Source: Mycolicibacterium aichiense (GTDB lineage Bacteria > Actinomycetota > Actinomycetes > Mycobacteriales > Mycobacteriaceae). Taken from it: a stretch of DNA of 64,000 bases. A program made the position numbers and the translations under genes. Of this stretch, positions 15,977-26,394 are shown piece after piece. The notes under the pieces were generated by a model that saw only the letters and a program-made list of their open reading frames with translations, was not told the origin of the DNA and searched no databases. The first letter of the stretch is position 1. Each line of letters opens with the position of its first letter. The DNA lies in contig NZ_AP022561.1 in assembly GCF_010726245.1 (NCBI RefSeq), forward strand, positions 1,178,001 through 1,242,000. The letters are read 5' to 3'.

Positions 15977-16429
15977 TCAGACGCGCGGCTCGAGGACGAA
16001 GACTGTCCGGTCCCCGCTCCGTTCGTAATGCTCTCGGTAGGCGGGCCAGAGCGCGACGAGTCGTGGCCAGTACCGATCAACCTGTGCATCCTCGAGTTCA
16101 TGCGCATCACAGGTGATGCGGTCGGCACCGATTTGAACCGTTGCGGTCGGGTGGGCGCGCAGGTTCAGAACCCAGGGATTCGTTCGTTCATTACGCGGCC
16201 GCACGTTGCATATGACGAACTGATCGGAATCCCGAAGGAAGAAAACCGGGTTGGTGTGGACTTTTCCCGTCCTGCAGCCCTCGGTGGATAACAAGAGAAT
16301 GTTGCGCGCCAACACTCGTCCGCGCGAGCAGCGATAAATCCACCGGTGCACGGGTGCGACCACATTCCTGATGGCCCACACCGCGGGTTGGCTCGCACCG
16401 AGCGATCCGCCGGCGCCGGAATAGCGCAT
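15977..16429 (-). CDS. deazaflavin (F420)-dependent nitroreductase family protein
   Basis: The product is 150 aa of the Ddn/FDOR-A type. It has a short N-terminal helix, then the split barrel with LLLSTEGCRTGKVHTNPVFFL (F420-phosphate contact TGK/R-x-xxP) and NPWVLNLRAHPTATVQIG. It is an F420H2-dependent reductase of unknown substrate, probably membrane-associated like its relatives. It is the first gene of a minus-strand pair with trmL and diverges from the SAM methyltransferase gene at 16550. Confidence 0.87.
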   Translation of the reverse strand: MRYSGAGGSLGASQPAVWAIRNVVAPVHRWIYRCSRGRVLARNILLLSTEGCRTGKVHTNPVFFLRDSDQFVICNVRPRNERTNPWVLNLRAHPTATVQIGADRITCDAHELEDAQVDRYWPRLVALWPAYREHYERSGDRTVFVLEPRV

Positions 16430-16549
16430 GGTCTCAGAGCCTAGTAGGCGATTTCGGCAGACCCTGATCCTGATGTTGGGCAGAGAGCGGGATGCCTCTC
16501 ATCTCAGGCCTGAACACAGCCACGCTCCAGTCACGGGGATAATGGCGGC

Positions 16550-17155
16550 ATGGTCGAGACCAGCCTCTGGATGCAGAAAGTCGCGGCCGATCCCGGGCAT
16601 TCGCGGTGGTACATCGAGCGGTTCCGTGCGATGGCCCGCGCCGGTGACGACCTGGTCGGCGAGGCCCGCTTCGTGGATGCGATGGCGGCGCGCGGCTCCC
16701 ACATTCTCGACGCCGGCTGCGGTCCCGGCCGGGTGGGCGGATATCTGGCGTCGGTCGGCCACCACGTGGTCGGTGTCGACGTCGACCCGGCACTGATCGA
16801 GGCCGCCGAAGAAGACCATCCCGGCCCGCGCTGGCTTGTCGGCGACCTCGCCGAACTCGACCTGCCGGCGCGCGGTATCACCGAACCGTTCGACATCATC
16901 GTCTCGGCAGGCAACGTCATGACATTCGTCGCGCCCACCACCCGCGTGCAGGTGTTGACCCGGCTGCGTGCCCACCTCAAAGCAGACGGTCGCGCGGTGA
17001 TCGGCTTCGGGGCCGGACGTGATTACGAATACAGCCAGTTCTTCGACGACGCCGCTCACGCCGGACTCACGCCCGATCTGCTGCTGTCCACCTGGGATGT
17101 GCGGCCCTTTTCCGATGACTCCGACTTTCTCGTGGCGCTGCTCAAACCGGCGTAG
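16550..17155 (+). CDS. class I SAM-dependent methyltransferase
   Basis: The product is 201 aa. SAM-binding motif I is ILDAGCGPGRVGGYLA (around residues 52-67), motif II is VVGVDVDPALIEAAEE with the acidic ribose-binding Asp, and a motif IV-like IIVSAGNVMTF follows. It has a Rossmann-fold methyltransferase core with no obvious substrate domain, so the target is unknown. The gene stands alone on the plus strand between the trmL operon and the mfp conservon; no Shine-Dalgarno is clear. Confidence 0.85.
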   Translation: MVETSLWMQKVAADPGHSRWYIERFRAMARAGDDLVGEARFVDAMAARGSHILDAGCGPGRVGGYLASVGHHVVGVDVDPALIEAAEEDHPGPRWLVGDLAELDLPARGITEPFDIIVSAGNVMTFVAPTTRVQVLTRLRAHLKADGRAVIGFGAGRDYEYSQFFDDAAHAGLTPDLLLSTWDVRPFSDDSDFLVALLKPA

Positions 17156-17366
17156 GTATTTCGTGTGAGTTGATGATCTCAGTTGTGCCGCAGCGCAATT
17201 TGCTCGACACCCCTATACGGGAAATGGGCGGGCATCACCGGTATCTCTCTGTTCAGTAACGACTCTGGAAGTGCTGGGCAATCGCTGTCATACTCGACGA
17301 ATTGCCAGGGGTTATGCGCAGCTCCGTTGTGGTCAACACGGGCAGCGATGACCAGGAAGTCTCCGG

Positions 17367-19946
17367 ATGAATCAGATTCAGCAGCCGACAGCCGTGCCGC
17401 CGAAGCGGCCGTCGCGATGGTCGCTGCGCAACTGGCCGGTGCGAGGCAAGGTGTTTGCGATCGTGGCCGTTCCGCTGGCGCTCGCGCTCGCCTTCGCCGG
17501 CGCCCGCATCTGGGACGGCGTCGAATCGGCACAGGATCTGCAGGTCGCCGCCGATCGGGTCCAGATGATTCCGGTCATCGAAAACTACGTCGGCGCCCTC
17601 CAGGGTGTGCTGCTGGCGTACTCGTCGAACGGCGACACCCAGGCGAGCGTCAGCACATTCGACAAGAGCAAAGCCACCCTGCAGAACAAGCTCAATTCGA
17701 CCGACGTCGCTCCCGACGTCCGCACCGGCGTGACCAACCTGCTCACCGGTGGCCAGCAACTGGTGGCGGCGGTGTCGGCGAACACGATGGGGCTGCGCGA
17801 TCGCATCACCGCCTACGCGCCGATCCTGCTGACCGCCGAGGACGCGATCAACGGCTCGGTGCGCCTCGACGACGAGAAACTGCGCGTCCAGACCCAGGGC
17901 CTGAGTCGCGCGATCGGCGCCCGCGGCCAGATGCTGATGCAGGAGCTGCTCGTCGAGCAGGGCGGCGACCTGCCCGAGCCTGAACTGCGCACGTCGATGA
18001 TCACGCTGGCCGGTACCGAGCCGTCGACGTTGTTCGGCATGAGCCAGGTCCTCGGTGTCGGCTCGCCCGAGGCCAAGACGCTGCAGAGCGAGATGGTCCG
18101 GCGGATGGGCATCATGTCGAGTCCGGACGCGACGCTGGCCGGCAATGCCGACCTGCGTCAATCGCTGCAAGCCACCGACGCGGTCGCGGAGAAGGTCGTC
18201 ACGAGCACCACCGGCGAGGTCACCACCTCGGTGCAGCAGCTGGCTGCCGACCGCCGCCACGCCGTCGTCCGCGACGCGTTGCTGGTGTTGGCCGCCTTCA
18301 TCGCGGCGCTGGTCGTGGTGTTCCTGGTCGCGCGGTCGCTGGTCCGGCCGCTGCGCATCCTGCGCGACGGAGCCCTGCGCGTCGCCCATACCGATCTGGA
18401 GCAGGGCATCGCCCGCGTTCGGGCCGGCGACGAACGCGAACCCGAACCCCTGCCGGTCTACACCACCGAGGAGATCGGCCAGGTCGCCCACGCGGTCGAC
18501 GAATTGCACACCCAGGCGCTGCTTCTGGCCGGTGACGAGGCGCGGCTGCGGCTGGTGATCAACGAGATGTTCGAGACGATGTCGCGGCGCAACCGATCGC
18601 TCGTCGATCAGCAGCTCTCGCTCATCGACCAGCTGGAACGCAACGAGAAAGATCCCGAACGGCTCGACAACCTCTTCCGGCTCGACCATCTGGCGACCAG
18701 GATGCGTCGTATCGGCTCCAACCTGTTGGTGCTCGCCGGAGCGCAGGTGTCGCGCGACCACCGCGAGTCGTTGCCGTTGGCCAGCGCCGTCAACGGCGCG
18801 GTCTCCGAGGTCGAGGACTACAAGCGGGTGGAGATCGCCGAGGTGTGCGACTCGGCCCTGATCGGGCGCGTCTCCGCCGATGCGGTACACATGCTCGCCG
18901 AGTTGATCGACAACGCGCTGCGGTACTCGCCGCCGATCTCGCCGGTGCGGGTCAGCGCTGTGCACACCGGCAACGCCGGAGTGCTGATCGAGGTGCACGA
19001 CGACGGCATCGGCATGACCGACAGCGACCTGCGGATTGCCAACATGCGCCTGCACGCCGGCGGCGAGGTCAACCCGGACAACACCCGGCACATGGGGTTG
19101 TTCGTGGTCGGGCGGCTGGCGCACATGCACGGCATGCAGGTGCGGCTGCGTAACGCCGTCGAGGGGGAGCCGTCGTCGGGGACGACGGCCGAGCTCTACA
19201 TCCCGGCCAAGCTGCTGGAGCACGGCGAGCCGGTCGGCAACGACGCGCAGCGGTATGACGCACCCTCCGAAAGGCCTGCCGGGCAAGACGTTCACGACGA
19301 ACCTGTTGTCGCTACGGCCGCGCCTGGCCCGATCGATCCGAGTGGGTTGCCGCGACGATCCCCGGGTTCCAGCGGAATCACCGCAGCACCCCCGCCGGAG
19401 CCTGAACCCGAGCCCGAACCCGAGCCGCAGCCGTCGCCGTGGTTCGCCGGGGCGGAGCAGCCTGCAGCCGAGAACGTGCACGCATCGGACACCTCAGGGT
19501 TCTTCGCAGCCCGTGCCCGCGCCGAGGAGACGCGCGACGAGCACCTCGACATCAGCGATATGGATGTGCTGGCGGCCGGCCTGTCGGCGCCCGAATTCGA
19601 GGACACCGACACCGATTTCATCTACCAGAAGATGCTCAACGAGCTGATGGTCGACCCGCACTCCATTGCCGTGCCCCAGGACTGGAAGTCGGTGTGGGAC
19701 AACGGCTGGGAGACCGCGGCCGAGGTGGACAACGTGCCCGTGCAGGACCACACCGAACACGGTCTGCCGGTCCGCGATCCCGGCGCCCGGTTGGTGCCCG
19801 GCGCCGCCGAGTCGCCGGCCCCTGCGCTCCCGCAACGCGATCCTGATGCGGTCCGCGCCTCGTTCAGCAGCCACTTCGGCGGCGTGCGCGCGGCGCGTTC
19901 GGACCTGCAGGCCGGTTCCGCAGAGAACGGAAAAGACCACTCATGA
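17367..19946 (+). CDS. mfpE: conservon sensor histidine-kinase-like protein MfpE (Rv3365c orthologue)
   Basis: The product is 859 aa. TM1 is at about residues 29-46 and an extracytoplasmic nitrate-sensor-like helical domain at about 50-300. TM2 is at about 303-325, followed by HAMP. An ATPase domain has an N box ([14 protein letters not shown], about 509), G1 (DDGIGMTD) and a G2-like [10 protein letters not shown]. The last 220 residues are Pro/Glu-rich and disordered. It resembles the nitrate-sensor kinases that head actinobacterial conservons. A conserved phospho-acceptor His is not evident, so it may act as an ATP-binding scaffold. It starts the five-gene mfp operon, and the next gene overlaps it by 4 bp (ATGA). 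Confidence 0.9.
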   Translation: MNQIQQPTAVPPKRPSRWSLRNWPVRGKVFAIVAVPLALALAFAGARIWDGVESAQDLQVAADRVQMIPVIENYVGALQGVLLAYSSNGDTQASVSTFDKSKATLQNKLNSTDVAPDVRTGVTNLLTGGQQLVAAVSANTMGLRDRITAYAPILLTAEDAINGSVRLDDEKLRVQTQGLSRAIGARGQMLMQELLVEQGGDLPEPELRTSMITLAGTEPSTLFGMSQVLGVGSPEAKTLQSEMVRRMGIMSSPDATLAGNADLRQSLQATDAVAEKVVTSTTGEVTTSVQQLAADRRHAVVRDALLVLAAFIAALVVVFLVARSLVRPLRILRDGALRVAHTDLEQGIARVRAGDEREPEPLPVYTTEEIGQVAHAVDELHTQALLLAGDEARLRLVINEMFETMSRRNRSLVDQQLSLIDQLERNEKDPERLDNLFRLDHLATRMRRIGSNLLVLAGAQVSRDHRESLPLASAVNGAVSEVEDYKRVEIAEVCDSALIGRVSADAVHMLAELIDNALRYSPPISPVRVSAVHTGNAGVLIEVHDDGIGMTDSDLRIANMRLHAGGEVNPDNTRHMGLFVVGRLAHMHGMQVRLRNAVEGEPSSGTTAELYIPAKLLEHGEPVGNDAQRYDAPSERPAGQDVHDEPVVATAAPGPIDPSGLPRRSPGSSGITAAPPPEPEPEPEPEPQPSPWFAGAEQPAAENVHASDTSGFFAARARAEETRDEHLDISDMDVLAAGLSAPEFEDTDTDFIYQKMLNELMVDPHSIAVPQDWKSVWDNGWETAAEVDNVPVQDHTEHGLPVRDPGARLVPGAAESPAPALPQRDPDAVRASFSSHFGGVRAARSDLQAGSAENGKDHS

Positions 19947-20356
19947 CCTTGCCGCAACGTCCACAGACCAATTCACTGGACTGGCTGGTGTCCAACTTCG
20001 CCCGCGACGTACCCGGCGTCTCGCACGCGGTGCTCGTCTCGGTCGACGGCCTACTGATCGCGGCGAGCGAGCAGTTGCCGCGTGATCGCGCCGAGCAGCT
20101 GGCCGCGGTGACCTCCGGGCTGGCCAGCCTGGCCGCGGGGGCCGCGCAGCTCTTCGAGGCCGGCCAGGTGCTTCAATCAGTCGTCGAGATGGCCGGCGGT
20201 TACCTGCTGGTGATGCGGGTGGGTGACGGATCGCACCTGGCCACCTTGGCCGCTCCCAGCTGCGACATCGGCCAGATCGGTTACGAGATGGCAGTTTTGG
20301 TCGAACGTGTGGGCAACGTCGTCTCGTCATCACGACGGGCAACCCAACCGTCGTGA
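19943..20356 (+). CDS. mfpD: roadblock/LC7 domain protein MfpD (Rv3364c orthologue)
   Basis: The product is 137 aa with a single roadblock/LC7 domain ([22 protein letters not shown], then [19 protein letters not shown]). In conservons, roadblock proteins act as partners or GTPase-activating proteins for the small GTPase of the same operon; that role is inferred here. It overlaps mfpE by ATGA and mfpC by GTGA. Rv3364c of M. tuberculosis is the syntenic gene. Confidence 0.9.
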   Translation: MTLPQRPQTNSLDWLVSNFARDVPGVSHAVLVSVDGLLIAASEQLPRDRAEQLAAVTSGLASLAAGAAQLFEAGQVLQSVVEMAGGYLLVMRVGDGSHLATLAAPSCDIGQIGYEMAVLVERVGNVVSSSRRATQPS

Positions 20357-20709
20357 CCGGCGACGCCGAGGCGAATTTGGTACGCCCCTACACGCTGACC
20401 GCGGGGCGCACCGACACCTCCGTCGAGCTCCCGATCGAGGCGCCGATCCAGGCGGTGCCGTCGGCGAAGCAGCATCACTGGCCGTCGGGCGATGTCCGCG
20501 GGCGCATCTGTGACCTGTGCGTCGACAGCCCGTCGGTGGCCGAAATCTCGGCCTCACTGGATCTTCCGCTCGGCGTCGCGCGCGTCTTGGTCGGCGACCT
20601 CGTGACGGCGGGTTATCTTCGGGTACGGACTTCTCTGACCGACCGCTCGACATCGGACGAGCGCCGCGACCTGATAGGAAGGACCCTCCGTGGCCTACGA
20701 GCCCTCTGA
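20353..20709 (+). CDS. mfpC: DUF742 protein MfpC (Rv3363c orthologue)
   Basis: The product is 118 aa with a DUF742 winged-helix-like domain ([11 protein letters not shown] near the N-terminus, [33 protein letters not shown] in the middle). The GTG at 20353 overlaps the mfpD stop by GTGA, and the 3' end overlaps mfpB by 20 bp. DUF742 proteins are invariant third members of conservons. A DNA-binding or adaptor role is suggested by the fold but unproven. Confidence 0.88.
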   Translation: MTGDAEANLVRPYTLTAGRTDTSVELPIEAPIQAVPSAKQHHWPSGDVRGRICDLCVDSPSVAEISASLDLPLGVARVLVGDLVTAGYLRVRTSLTDRSTSDERRDLIGRTLRGLRAL

Positions 20710-21265
20710 GGGGCGACCATCCGCCTCGACGAAGATCGTCGTCGCGGGTGGGTTCGGCGCGGGCAAGACCACTTTCGTGGGGGCGGTGTCGGAGATCATG
20801 CCGTTGCGCACCGAGGCGATGGTGACCGACGCGTCCACCGCGGTGGATGTGCTCGACGCCACACCGGGAAAGTCGACGACGACGGTGGCGATGGACTTCG
20901 GGCGCATCACCTTGGACCAGGATCTGGTGCTCTACCTGTTCGGCACGCCCGGGCAGCGCCGGTTCTGGTTCATGTGGGACGACCTGGTGCGCGGCGCGAT
21001 CGGGGCGATCATCCTGGTCGATGTACGCCGTCTGCAGGACAGCTTCGCCGCCGTCGACTTCTTCGAGCACCGCAAGATGCCGTTCCTGATCGCGGTCAAC
21101 GAATTCGACGGTGCGCCACAGTATCCCACCGAGGAGGTACGGCGAGCGCTCACGTTACCCGACACCACTCCGGTGCTCACCGTCGATGCCAGGGACCGCA
21201 AGTCGGCCACCGACGCGCTGATCGCGATCAGCGAGTACGCACTGGCGAGCCTGGCGTCTAACTAG
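20690..21265 (+). CDS. mfpB: conservon small GTPase MfpB (Rv3362c orthologue)
   Basis: The product is 191 aa, a Ras-like GTPase. G1 is GGFGAGKTTFVG (residues 20-31), the switch-like G3 is LFGTPGQRRFWFMW, and G4 is NEFD in place of NKxD. The GTG at 20690 follows GAAGGA (20679-20684) with a 5-base gap, inside the end of mfpC. In M. smegmatis, MfpB is reported to be needed for MfpA-dependent fluoroquinolone protection. Its stop overlaps the mfpA start by one base. Confidence 0.93.
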   Translation: MAYEPSEGRPSASTKIVVAGGFGAGKTTFVGAVSEIMPLRTEAMVTDASTAVDVLDATPGKSTTTVAMDFGRITLDQDLVLYLFGTPGQRRFWFMWDDLVRGAIGAIILVDVRRLQDSFAAVDFFEHRKMPFLIAVNEFDGAPQYPTEEVRRALTLPDTTPVLTVDARDRKSATDALIAISEYALASLASN

Positions 21266-21825
21266 TGGAGGCAGAGCACCACTGGACCGACCGCGAATTC
21301 GTCGGCCACGACTTTCGCGACGAGGACCTCTCCGGCTTGCATACCGAACAGGTGGTGTTCACCGAATGTGACTTCGGCGGGGCCAACCTGTCCGAATCGG
21401 TGCACCAGGGGTCGGCATTCCGGAACTGCCGGTTCTTGCGGACTACCCTGTGGCACAGCGCGTTCCGAAACTGCAGCATGCTCGGATCGATATTCGAGAA
21501 CTGCCGGCTGCGCCCGATCGTCTGCGAGGAGGTCGATTTCACCCTCGCCGTGCTCGGCGGCGCCGACCTTCGCGGAGTGGACCTGTCCGGGTGCCGGCTG
21601 CGGGAAGCGAGCCTGGTGCAGACCGATCTGCGAAAGGCCGTGTTGCGCGGTGCCGATCTGACCGGTGCGCGCACCAACGGCTTGCGGCTCGAGCAGGCCG
21701 ACCTGCGGGGTGCACGCATCGACCCCACGCTGTGGACCACCGCCGCGTGCCGGGGCGCCCGCATCGACGTCGCGCAGGCACTGGCGTTCTCCGCTGCGCA
21801 CGGTCTCGACGTCAGCGGGGAATGA
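21265..21825 (+). CDS. mfpA: pentapeptide-repeat DNA gyrase-protection protein MfpA
   Basis: The product is 186 aa built of pentapeptide repeats of the A(D/N)LxX type (for example CDFGGANLSES, CRFLRTTLWHS, ADLRGVDLSG, ADLTGARTNG), forming a right-handed quadrilateral beta-helix. MfpA mimics B-form DNA, binds DNA gyrase and lowers fluoroquinolone susceptibility. The length is close to M. tuberculosis MfpA (183 aa). The GTG at 21265 shares its first base with the mfpB stop (TAGTG). The 3' end overlaps the convergent TetR gene by 14 bp. Confidence 0.96.
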   Translation: MEAEHHWTDREFVGHDFRDEDLSGLHTEQVVFTECDFGGANLSESVHQGSAFRNCRFLRTTLWHSAFRNCSMLGSIFENCRLRPIVCEEVDFTLAVLGGADLRGVDLSGCRLREASLVQTDLRKAVLRGADLTGARTNGLRLEQADLRGARIDPTLWTTAACRGARIDVAQALAFSAAHGLDVSGE

Positions 21826-22492
21826 CCGCGGGCGCGCCCGCCGGCTCCCAGGTGTGCATGGCGACGTCGAGTTCGGTTTCGCTGAGTGCCTCCACCGGCA
21901 GTCGGGTCTGGCCGGTCCGGCAGCGCAGTCCGTCGATGAACAATGCGACGTAACGGCGCCACAACTCGGTGTTGACCGGGCCGGCGAACTCACTGACGGT
22001 TCCGGCGAGCAACCCAAGGACGGGCATGTCCGGAGCGGCGATCTCCGGCCGCAGGTGACCGTCCGCCTGTGCTCGCTCGACCAGCTTGTTCAGTGCGGGG
22101 ACCAGCCGCTCCTGGGCGGCGCTTACCCGGTCGCCGGCACAGCTCTTGCTGAAGGCGATTTCCCGCAAACCTCGGTCTGTTGCGGTCAGCTGACACATCT
22201 GCTCTACGAACCACGCGAAGCCCTGCCACGAATCCTCCTGTTGCGCAGCCAATTCGGCAAAGGTGCTCAGCTGGTTGATCCCGTCCGAGAAGATCGCTTC
22301 CAGTAGTTCTTCCTTGGTGGCAAAGCGCCGGTACACGGTGCCGACTCCCACTCGGGCGTGGTGAGCGACGTCGTTGAGGCTGGGTTCGATGCCCTTCTGC
22401 GCGAAAAGGTCGCGTGCTGCGTCGATGATGCGCTGCCGGTTGCGCTGCGCGTCCTTGCGCAGCGGACGCTCGTTGGCCGAGTCGGGTCTCAC
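21812..22492 (-). CDS. TetR-family regulator divergent from mmpS-mmpL
   Basis: The product is 226 aa. An N-terminal TetR helix-turn-helix (RIIDAARDLFAQKG, then LNDVAHHARVGVGTVYRRFATKEELL) precedes a ligand-binding domain of the usual size. The GTG at 22492 (MRPDSANERPLRKD) is chosen; a GTG at 22516 would add eight residues with no better ribosome site. It is divergent from the mmpS-mmpL operon, the standard setting for a local repressor of an export system. The palindrome GTACTGATCAGTAC between them is the best operator candidate. The ligand is unknown. Confidence 0.88.
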   Translation of the reverse strand: MRPDSANERPLRKDAQRNRQRIIDAARDLFAQKGIEPSLNDVAHHARVGVGTVYRRFATKEELLEAIFSDGINQLSTFAELAAQQEDSWQGFAWFVEQMCQLTATDRGLREIAFSKSCAGDRVSAAQERLVPALNKLVERAQADGHLRPEIAAPDMPVLGLLAGTVSEFAGPVNTELWRRYVALFIDGLRCRTGQTRLPVEALSETELDVAMHTWEPAGAPAVIPR

Positions 22493-22520
22493 GTGACCGA
22501 GTGTAACGACCGCCACAAAT

Positions 22521-22578
22521 AAGTGGATTGACTCTATCCGTTTTTATAGTTAGCTTATCTCTCGGTACTGATCAGTAC
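22521..22578. promoter_or_regulatory. mmpS promoter region with 14-bp palindromic operator candidate
   Basis: The 22565-22578 stretch GTACTGATCAGTAC is a perfect palindrome. Just upstream lies an AT-rich patch with TTGACT (22528-22533) and TATAGT (22545-22550). Their spacing (11 bp) is too short for one sigma-A promoter, so only TATAGT or a downstream hexamer may be the -10. The region lies between the divergent TetR and mmpS genes. Confidence 0.5.
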
Positions 22579-22710
22579 TCCCGGCCGCTCGTGCCGCGGT
22601 CGTCCACGCTGAAAGGCCGGGGCCATGAGAACTGCTGGCGACCCTCCGCTCGCGACAGCCGTTGTGCGCCAAAGTCAATCGCCCGCCACAAGGTGCGCGG
22701 AAGCGCTTCG

Positions 22711-23136
22711 ATGACCCGGGTGCTCGGCAGGTTGTGGATCCCGGTCCTCGTGGTTGTCGTCGCCGCCGCGGGAGTCGCCGCGGTGAAGAACGCCCGCGAG
22801 ATCTTCGGTTCGAACCCGGTGGTCGTGACACCGATTACGTCCGACGGTGCGGAGGACTTCAATCCCAAAGTGGTGACCTACGAGGTGTTCGGTTCGGGTG
22901 GCACCGCCGAGGTCAACTATGTGGATCTCGACGGCACGCCCCAGCGGACCGGAAGTGTCTCGCTGCCATGGACTTTGACGCTGCGAACGACGAATCCGTC
23001 AGCCTCGCCGAACATCGTCGCCCAGGGCGACGGGAGCGAAATCGGATGCCGGATCACCGTCGATGACGTGGTCAAGGAGGAAAGGACCGCTACGGGAATG
23101 AATGCCGCCACTTTCTGCTTGGTGAAATCCGCATGA
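22711..23136 (+). CDS. MmpS-family accessory membrane protein
   Basis: The product is 141 aa. A single N-terminal membrane helix ([16 protein letters not shown], residues 9-24) precedes a periplasmic beta-sandwich domain with the family signatures [21 protein letters not shown] and RITVDD, ending in a conserved ATFCLVKSA. MmpS proteins partner MmpL transporters in lipid or siderophore export. The ATG at 22711 is favoured over in-frame upstream codons, which would place charged sequence ahead of the helix. It overlaps mmpL by ATGA. It most resembles the MmpS4/MmpS5 type. Confidence 0.92.
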   Translation: MTRVLGRLWIPVLVVVVAAAGVAAVKNAREIFGSNPVVVTPITSDGAEDFNPKVVTYEVFGSGGTAEVNYVDLDGTPQRTGSVSLPWTLTLRTTNPSASPNIVAQGDGSEIGCRITVDDVVKEERTATGMNAATFCLVKSA

Positions 23137-26033
23137 GCCTCGACGTCGACGACACACCCACCGACGCCATCCCGGCCGCCCGTCACCGGGCCCGCCCGCG
23201 AATTCCCCGGCTGATCCGAACGTTGGCGGTGCCGATCCTTCTGGGCTGGATCGCACTGATCGTGGTGCTCAGCACCGTGGTGCCGACACTCGAGGATGTC
23301 GGAAAGCTCCGCGCGGTTTCGATGAGCCCCAACGACGCGCCCTCACTGATCGCCACCAAACGGGTCGGCCAGGTGTTCAAGGAATACGACACCAGCAGCT
23401 CGGTGATGGTGGTCCTCGAAGGCGATCAGCCGCTGGGTGCCGAAGCGCACGCCTACTACGACAAGATCGTTGCCGAACTGCGCGCCGACACCAAGCATGT
23501 CCAGCATGTGCAGGACTTCTGGGGCGACTCGTTCACCGCGGCGGCTGCACAGAGCGCCGATAACAAAGCCGCGTACGTCCAGGTGTACATCGGCGGTGAC
23601 CAGGGTGAGACGCTCGCCAATGAATCGGTCGAGGCTGTCCGCAAGGTCATTGCGGACACGCCCGCCCCGCCGGGGGTGAAGGGTTACGTCACCGGGCCGG
23701 CTGCCACCACCACCGACCAGAACATCATCGGCGACAAGAGCATGCAGACGATCGAACTCGTCACGTTCGGCGTCATTGCGATCATGCTGCTGATCGTCTA
23801 CCGGTCGGTCATCACCACGCTGATTGTGATGGTGATGATGGGCCTCGGACTGTCCGGCGCCCGGGGCGTGGTTGCTTTCCTGGGCTACCACAACGTTTTC
23901 GGGTTGACGACATTCGCGACCAATATGGTTGTGACATTGGCCATCGCTGCGGCAACGGACTACGCGATCTTCCTGATCGGCAGATATCAGGAGGCGCGCC
24001 GAGCAGGTGAAGACCGGGAATCGGCCTACTACACCATGTTCCACGGCACCGCCCATGTCGTGCTCGCGTCGGGCCTGACGATCGCCGGCGCGACGCTGTG
24101 TCTGCACTTCACCCGGCTGCCCTACTTCCAGACCATGGGTATCCCGCTGGCCTGCGGCATGGTGATCGTGGTCGCCATGGCGCTGACCTTGGGTCCGGCG
24201 CTCATCTCGTTGGCGAGTCGGTTCGGCCGCATCCTGGAGCCCAAAGGCGCCGGGAGACAGAAACTGTGGCATCGAGTGGGCACTGCCACCGTCCGCTGGC
24301 CAGGTGCCATCCTGGTCTGCGCCGTAGCCGTTTCGCTGGTCGGTCTGGTGGCGCTGCCCGGCTATCACACGACCTACAACGACCGCATCTATCTGCCCGA
24401 CAGCGCCTCTGCCAATGTCGGTTACACCGCCGCGGAGCGGCACTTCTCCCGGGCGAAGATGAACCCCGATCTGCTGATGGTCGAGTCCGACCACGATCTG
24501 CGCAATCCGGCCGACTTCCTCGTCATCGATAAGATCGCCAAGGCGCTGGCCCGAGTGCACGGGATCGCCCAGGTGCAGACCATCACCCGACCTGAGGGTA
24601 AGCCGATCGAGCACTCGACCATTCCGTATTCGTTGAGCCAGAACGGTACTGGTCAGATCATGAACAACGACTACCAGCAGACCATCATCGCCAACACGCT
24701 CAAACAAGCTGACGACATGCAGGTCAGTATCGACTCGATGACCAAGATGCAGGGCATCACCCAGCAGCTGTCCGATGTCACCCGGAGTATGGCCGCCAAG
24801 ATGGACGTCACCTCCGCCGACATCGCGACCGTGCGTGATCACCTTGCCGACTTCGACGATCAGTTCCGGCCGATCCGCAACTATTTCTATTGGGAGCCGC
24901 ACTGTTTCGACATTCCGATGTGCTGGTCGCTGCGCTCGGTGTTCGACTCGCTCGACGGCATCTCGACGATGTCGGACGACTTCCAAGACATCGTGCCCGA
25001 TCTTCACCGGATGTCCGACCTGACCGGACAGATGGTCACGATCATGCCGTCGATGATCGCGTCGATGAAGAGTCAAAAGCAGCTGATGCTCAACCAGTAT
25101 CAGGCGCAGAAGGCTCAGCAGGACCAGAACATGGCCCAGCTCAAGGACAACACCGCGATGGGCCAGGCCTTCGACGCGGCCAAGAACGACGACTCGTTCT
25201 ACCTGCCGCCGGAAGCCTTCGACAACGACGATTTCAAACGCGGCATCAAGCTGTTCCTCTCACCCGACGGACACGCCGTCCGCTTCACCATCATTCACCA
25301 GGGCGATCCGCTGACCGAGGAAGGCACCGCACGGGTCGAACCGCTCAAGATCGCCGCCGCGGACGCGATCAAGGGAACCCCGTTGGAGGGGTCCAGCATC
25401 TACCTCGGCGGCAGTGCGGCCATGTACGCCGACATGCAACAGGGGGCCAACTGGGATCTGATCATCGCCGCGATCGCAGCGCTGATTCTGATCTTCGTCA
25501 TCATGGTGATCCTCACCAGAGCCCTAGCGGCCGCGGCGGTCATCGTGGGCACCGTGGTGCTCAGCCTCGCCGCGTCGTTCGGCCTGTCCGTTCTGCTCTG
25601 GCAACACCTCATCGGGCTGCCGTTGCACTGGATGGTGATGCCGATGTCGGTGATCGTCCTGCTGGCCGTCGGAGCGGACTACAACCTGCTTCTGGTGTCG
25701 CGCATGAAGGAAGAGATCCACGCCGGCGTGAAGACCGGGATCATCAGGGCGATGGTGGGGACCGGCTCCGTTGTCACCGCCGCGGGTCTGGTCTTCGCCT
25801 TCACGATGGCCTCGATGGCGGTCAGCAAGATGGTCGTCATCGGGCAGGTCGGTACGACCATCGGACTGGGTCTGCTGTTCGACACCCTGGTCGTGCGATC
25901 CCTGTTGACGCCGTCCATCGCGACACTGCTCGGCCGCTGGTTCTGGTGGCCGCAACGGGTCCGCCCCCGCCCCCGCCCCCAGCCGTGGCCGGCGCAGCAG
26001 GCCAACCCCGTCCGTGAGGAGGCGCTGGCATGA
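23133..26033 (+). CDS. MmpL-family RND transporter
   Basis: The product is 966 aa with the MmpL layout: TM1 ([15 protein letters not shown]) near residue 35, a periplasmic loop, then TM2-6 including the conserved [19 protein letters not shown] segment. A second large periplasmic domain and TM7-12 with [16 protein letters not shown] follow. The Asp-Tyr pairs in these two segments form the proton relay. The second periplasmic domain holds a Gln/Met-rich coiled-coil insert (about residues 620-680), typical of MmpL4/5-like members. It is probably an envelope lipid, siderophore or drug exporter; the substrate is unknown. It is coupled by ATGA overlaps to both mmpS and the downstream DUF732 gene. 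Confidence 0.93.
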   Translation: MSLDVDDTPTDAIPAARHRARPRIPRLIRTLAVPILLGWIALIVVLSTVVPTLEDVGKLRAVSMSPNDAPSLIATKRVGQVFKEYDTSSSVMVVLEGDQPLGAEAHAYYDKIVAELRADTKHVQHVQDFWGDSFTAAAAQSADNKAAYVQVYIGGDQGETLANESVEAVRKVIADTPAPPGVKGYVTGPAATTTDQNIIGDKSMQTIELVTFGVIAIMLLIVYRSVITTLIVMVMMGLGLSGARGVVAFLGYHNVFGLTTFATNMVVTLAIAAATDYAIFLIGRYQEARRAGEDRESAYYTMFHGTAHVVLASGLTIAGATLCLHFTRLPYFQTMGIPLACGMVIVVAMALTLGPALISLASRFGRILEPKGAGRQKLWHRVGTATVRWPGAILVCAVAVSLVGLVALPGYHTTYNDRIYLPDSASANVGYTAAERHFSRAKMNPDLLMVESDHDLRNPADFLVIDKIAKALARVHGIAQVQTITRPEGKPIEHSTIPYSLSQNGTGQIMNNDYQQTIIANTLKQADDMQVSIDSMTKMQGITQQLSDVTRSMAAKMDVTSADIATVRDHLADFDDQFRPIRNYFYWEPHCFDIPMCWSLRSVFDSLDGISTMSDDFQDIVPDLHRMSDLTGQMVTIMPSMIASMKSQKQLMLNQYQAQKAQQDQNMAQLKDNTAMGQAFDAAKNDDSFYLPPEAFDNDDFKRGIKLFLSPDGHAVRFTIIHQGDPLTEEGTARVEPLKIAAADAIKGTPLEGSSIYLGGSAAMYADMQQGANWDLIIAAIAALILIFVIMVILTRALAAAAVIVGTVVLSLAASFGLSVLLWQHLIGLPLHWMVMPMSVIVLLAVGADYNLLLVSRMKEEIHAGVKTGIIRAMVGTGSVVTAAGLVFAFTMASMAVSKMVVIGQVGTTIGLGLLFDTLVVRSLLTPSIATLLGRWFWWPQRVRPRPRPQPWPAQQANPVREEALA

Positions 26034-26386
26034 CCGCTTCGGGTTGGCCGGCGATCAGGATCGTCACGGCTGCCTGCGCCGCGCTGACGATCGCGGCGCC
26101 GGCCACGGCACACGCCGACCCGGACACCGATTTCGCGAATCAACTTCATACCGTGGGCGTCTACGGGCCCAAGGACTACAACGCCTGGATCGCCAAGATC
26201 GCCTGTGAGCGCCTCGATCGCGGTGTCGACCACAATGCTGCCGACTCCGCCCGGTTCATCTCGCGACAACTGCCCAAAGATGCCACGACAGCGCAGGCCT
26301 GGCAGTTCCTCGGTATGGCCTATCCGGTCTACTGCCCGGACAAAGAGGTCCTGTTGCGGCAGGTCGCCGAGACCAGTGGAGGGTGA
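26030..26386 (+). CDS. secreted DUF732 protein
   Basis: The product is 118 aa. A signal peptide is predicted with cleavage after about residue 29 ([10 protein letters not shown]). The mature part is a DUF732-like helical domain ([29 protein letters not shown]) with two cysteines that could form a disulphide. DUF732 proteins are small exported mycobacterial proteins of unknown role. It overlaps the mmpL stop by ATGA and the next gene's GTG by 4 bp, so it belongs to the mmpS-mmpL transcript and probably serves the exporter (inference). Confidence 0.83.
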   Translation: MTASGWPAIRIVTAACAALTIAAPATAHADPDTDFANQLHTVGVYGPKDYNAWIAKIACERLDRGVDHNAADSARFISRQLPKDATTAQAWQFLGMAYPVYCPDKEVLLRQVAETSGG

Positions 26387-26394
26387 GGCACACG

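Noticed and set aside
17253..19481. 742-aa frame antisense to mfpE
   Set aside because: It mirrors a convincing sensor gene on the other strand and has Arg/His/Gly-biased composition typical of high-GC shadow frames.
23343..25076. 577-aa frame antisense to mmpL
   Set aside because: Shadow of the MmpL gene, rich in His, Asp and Gly, with no domain.
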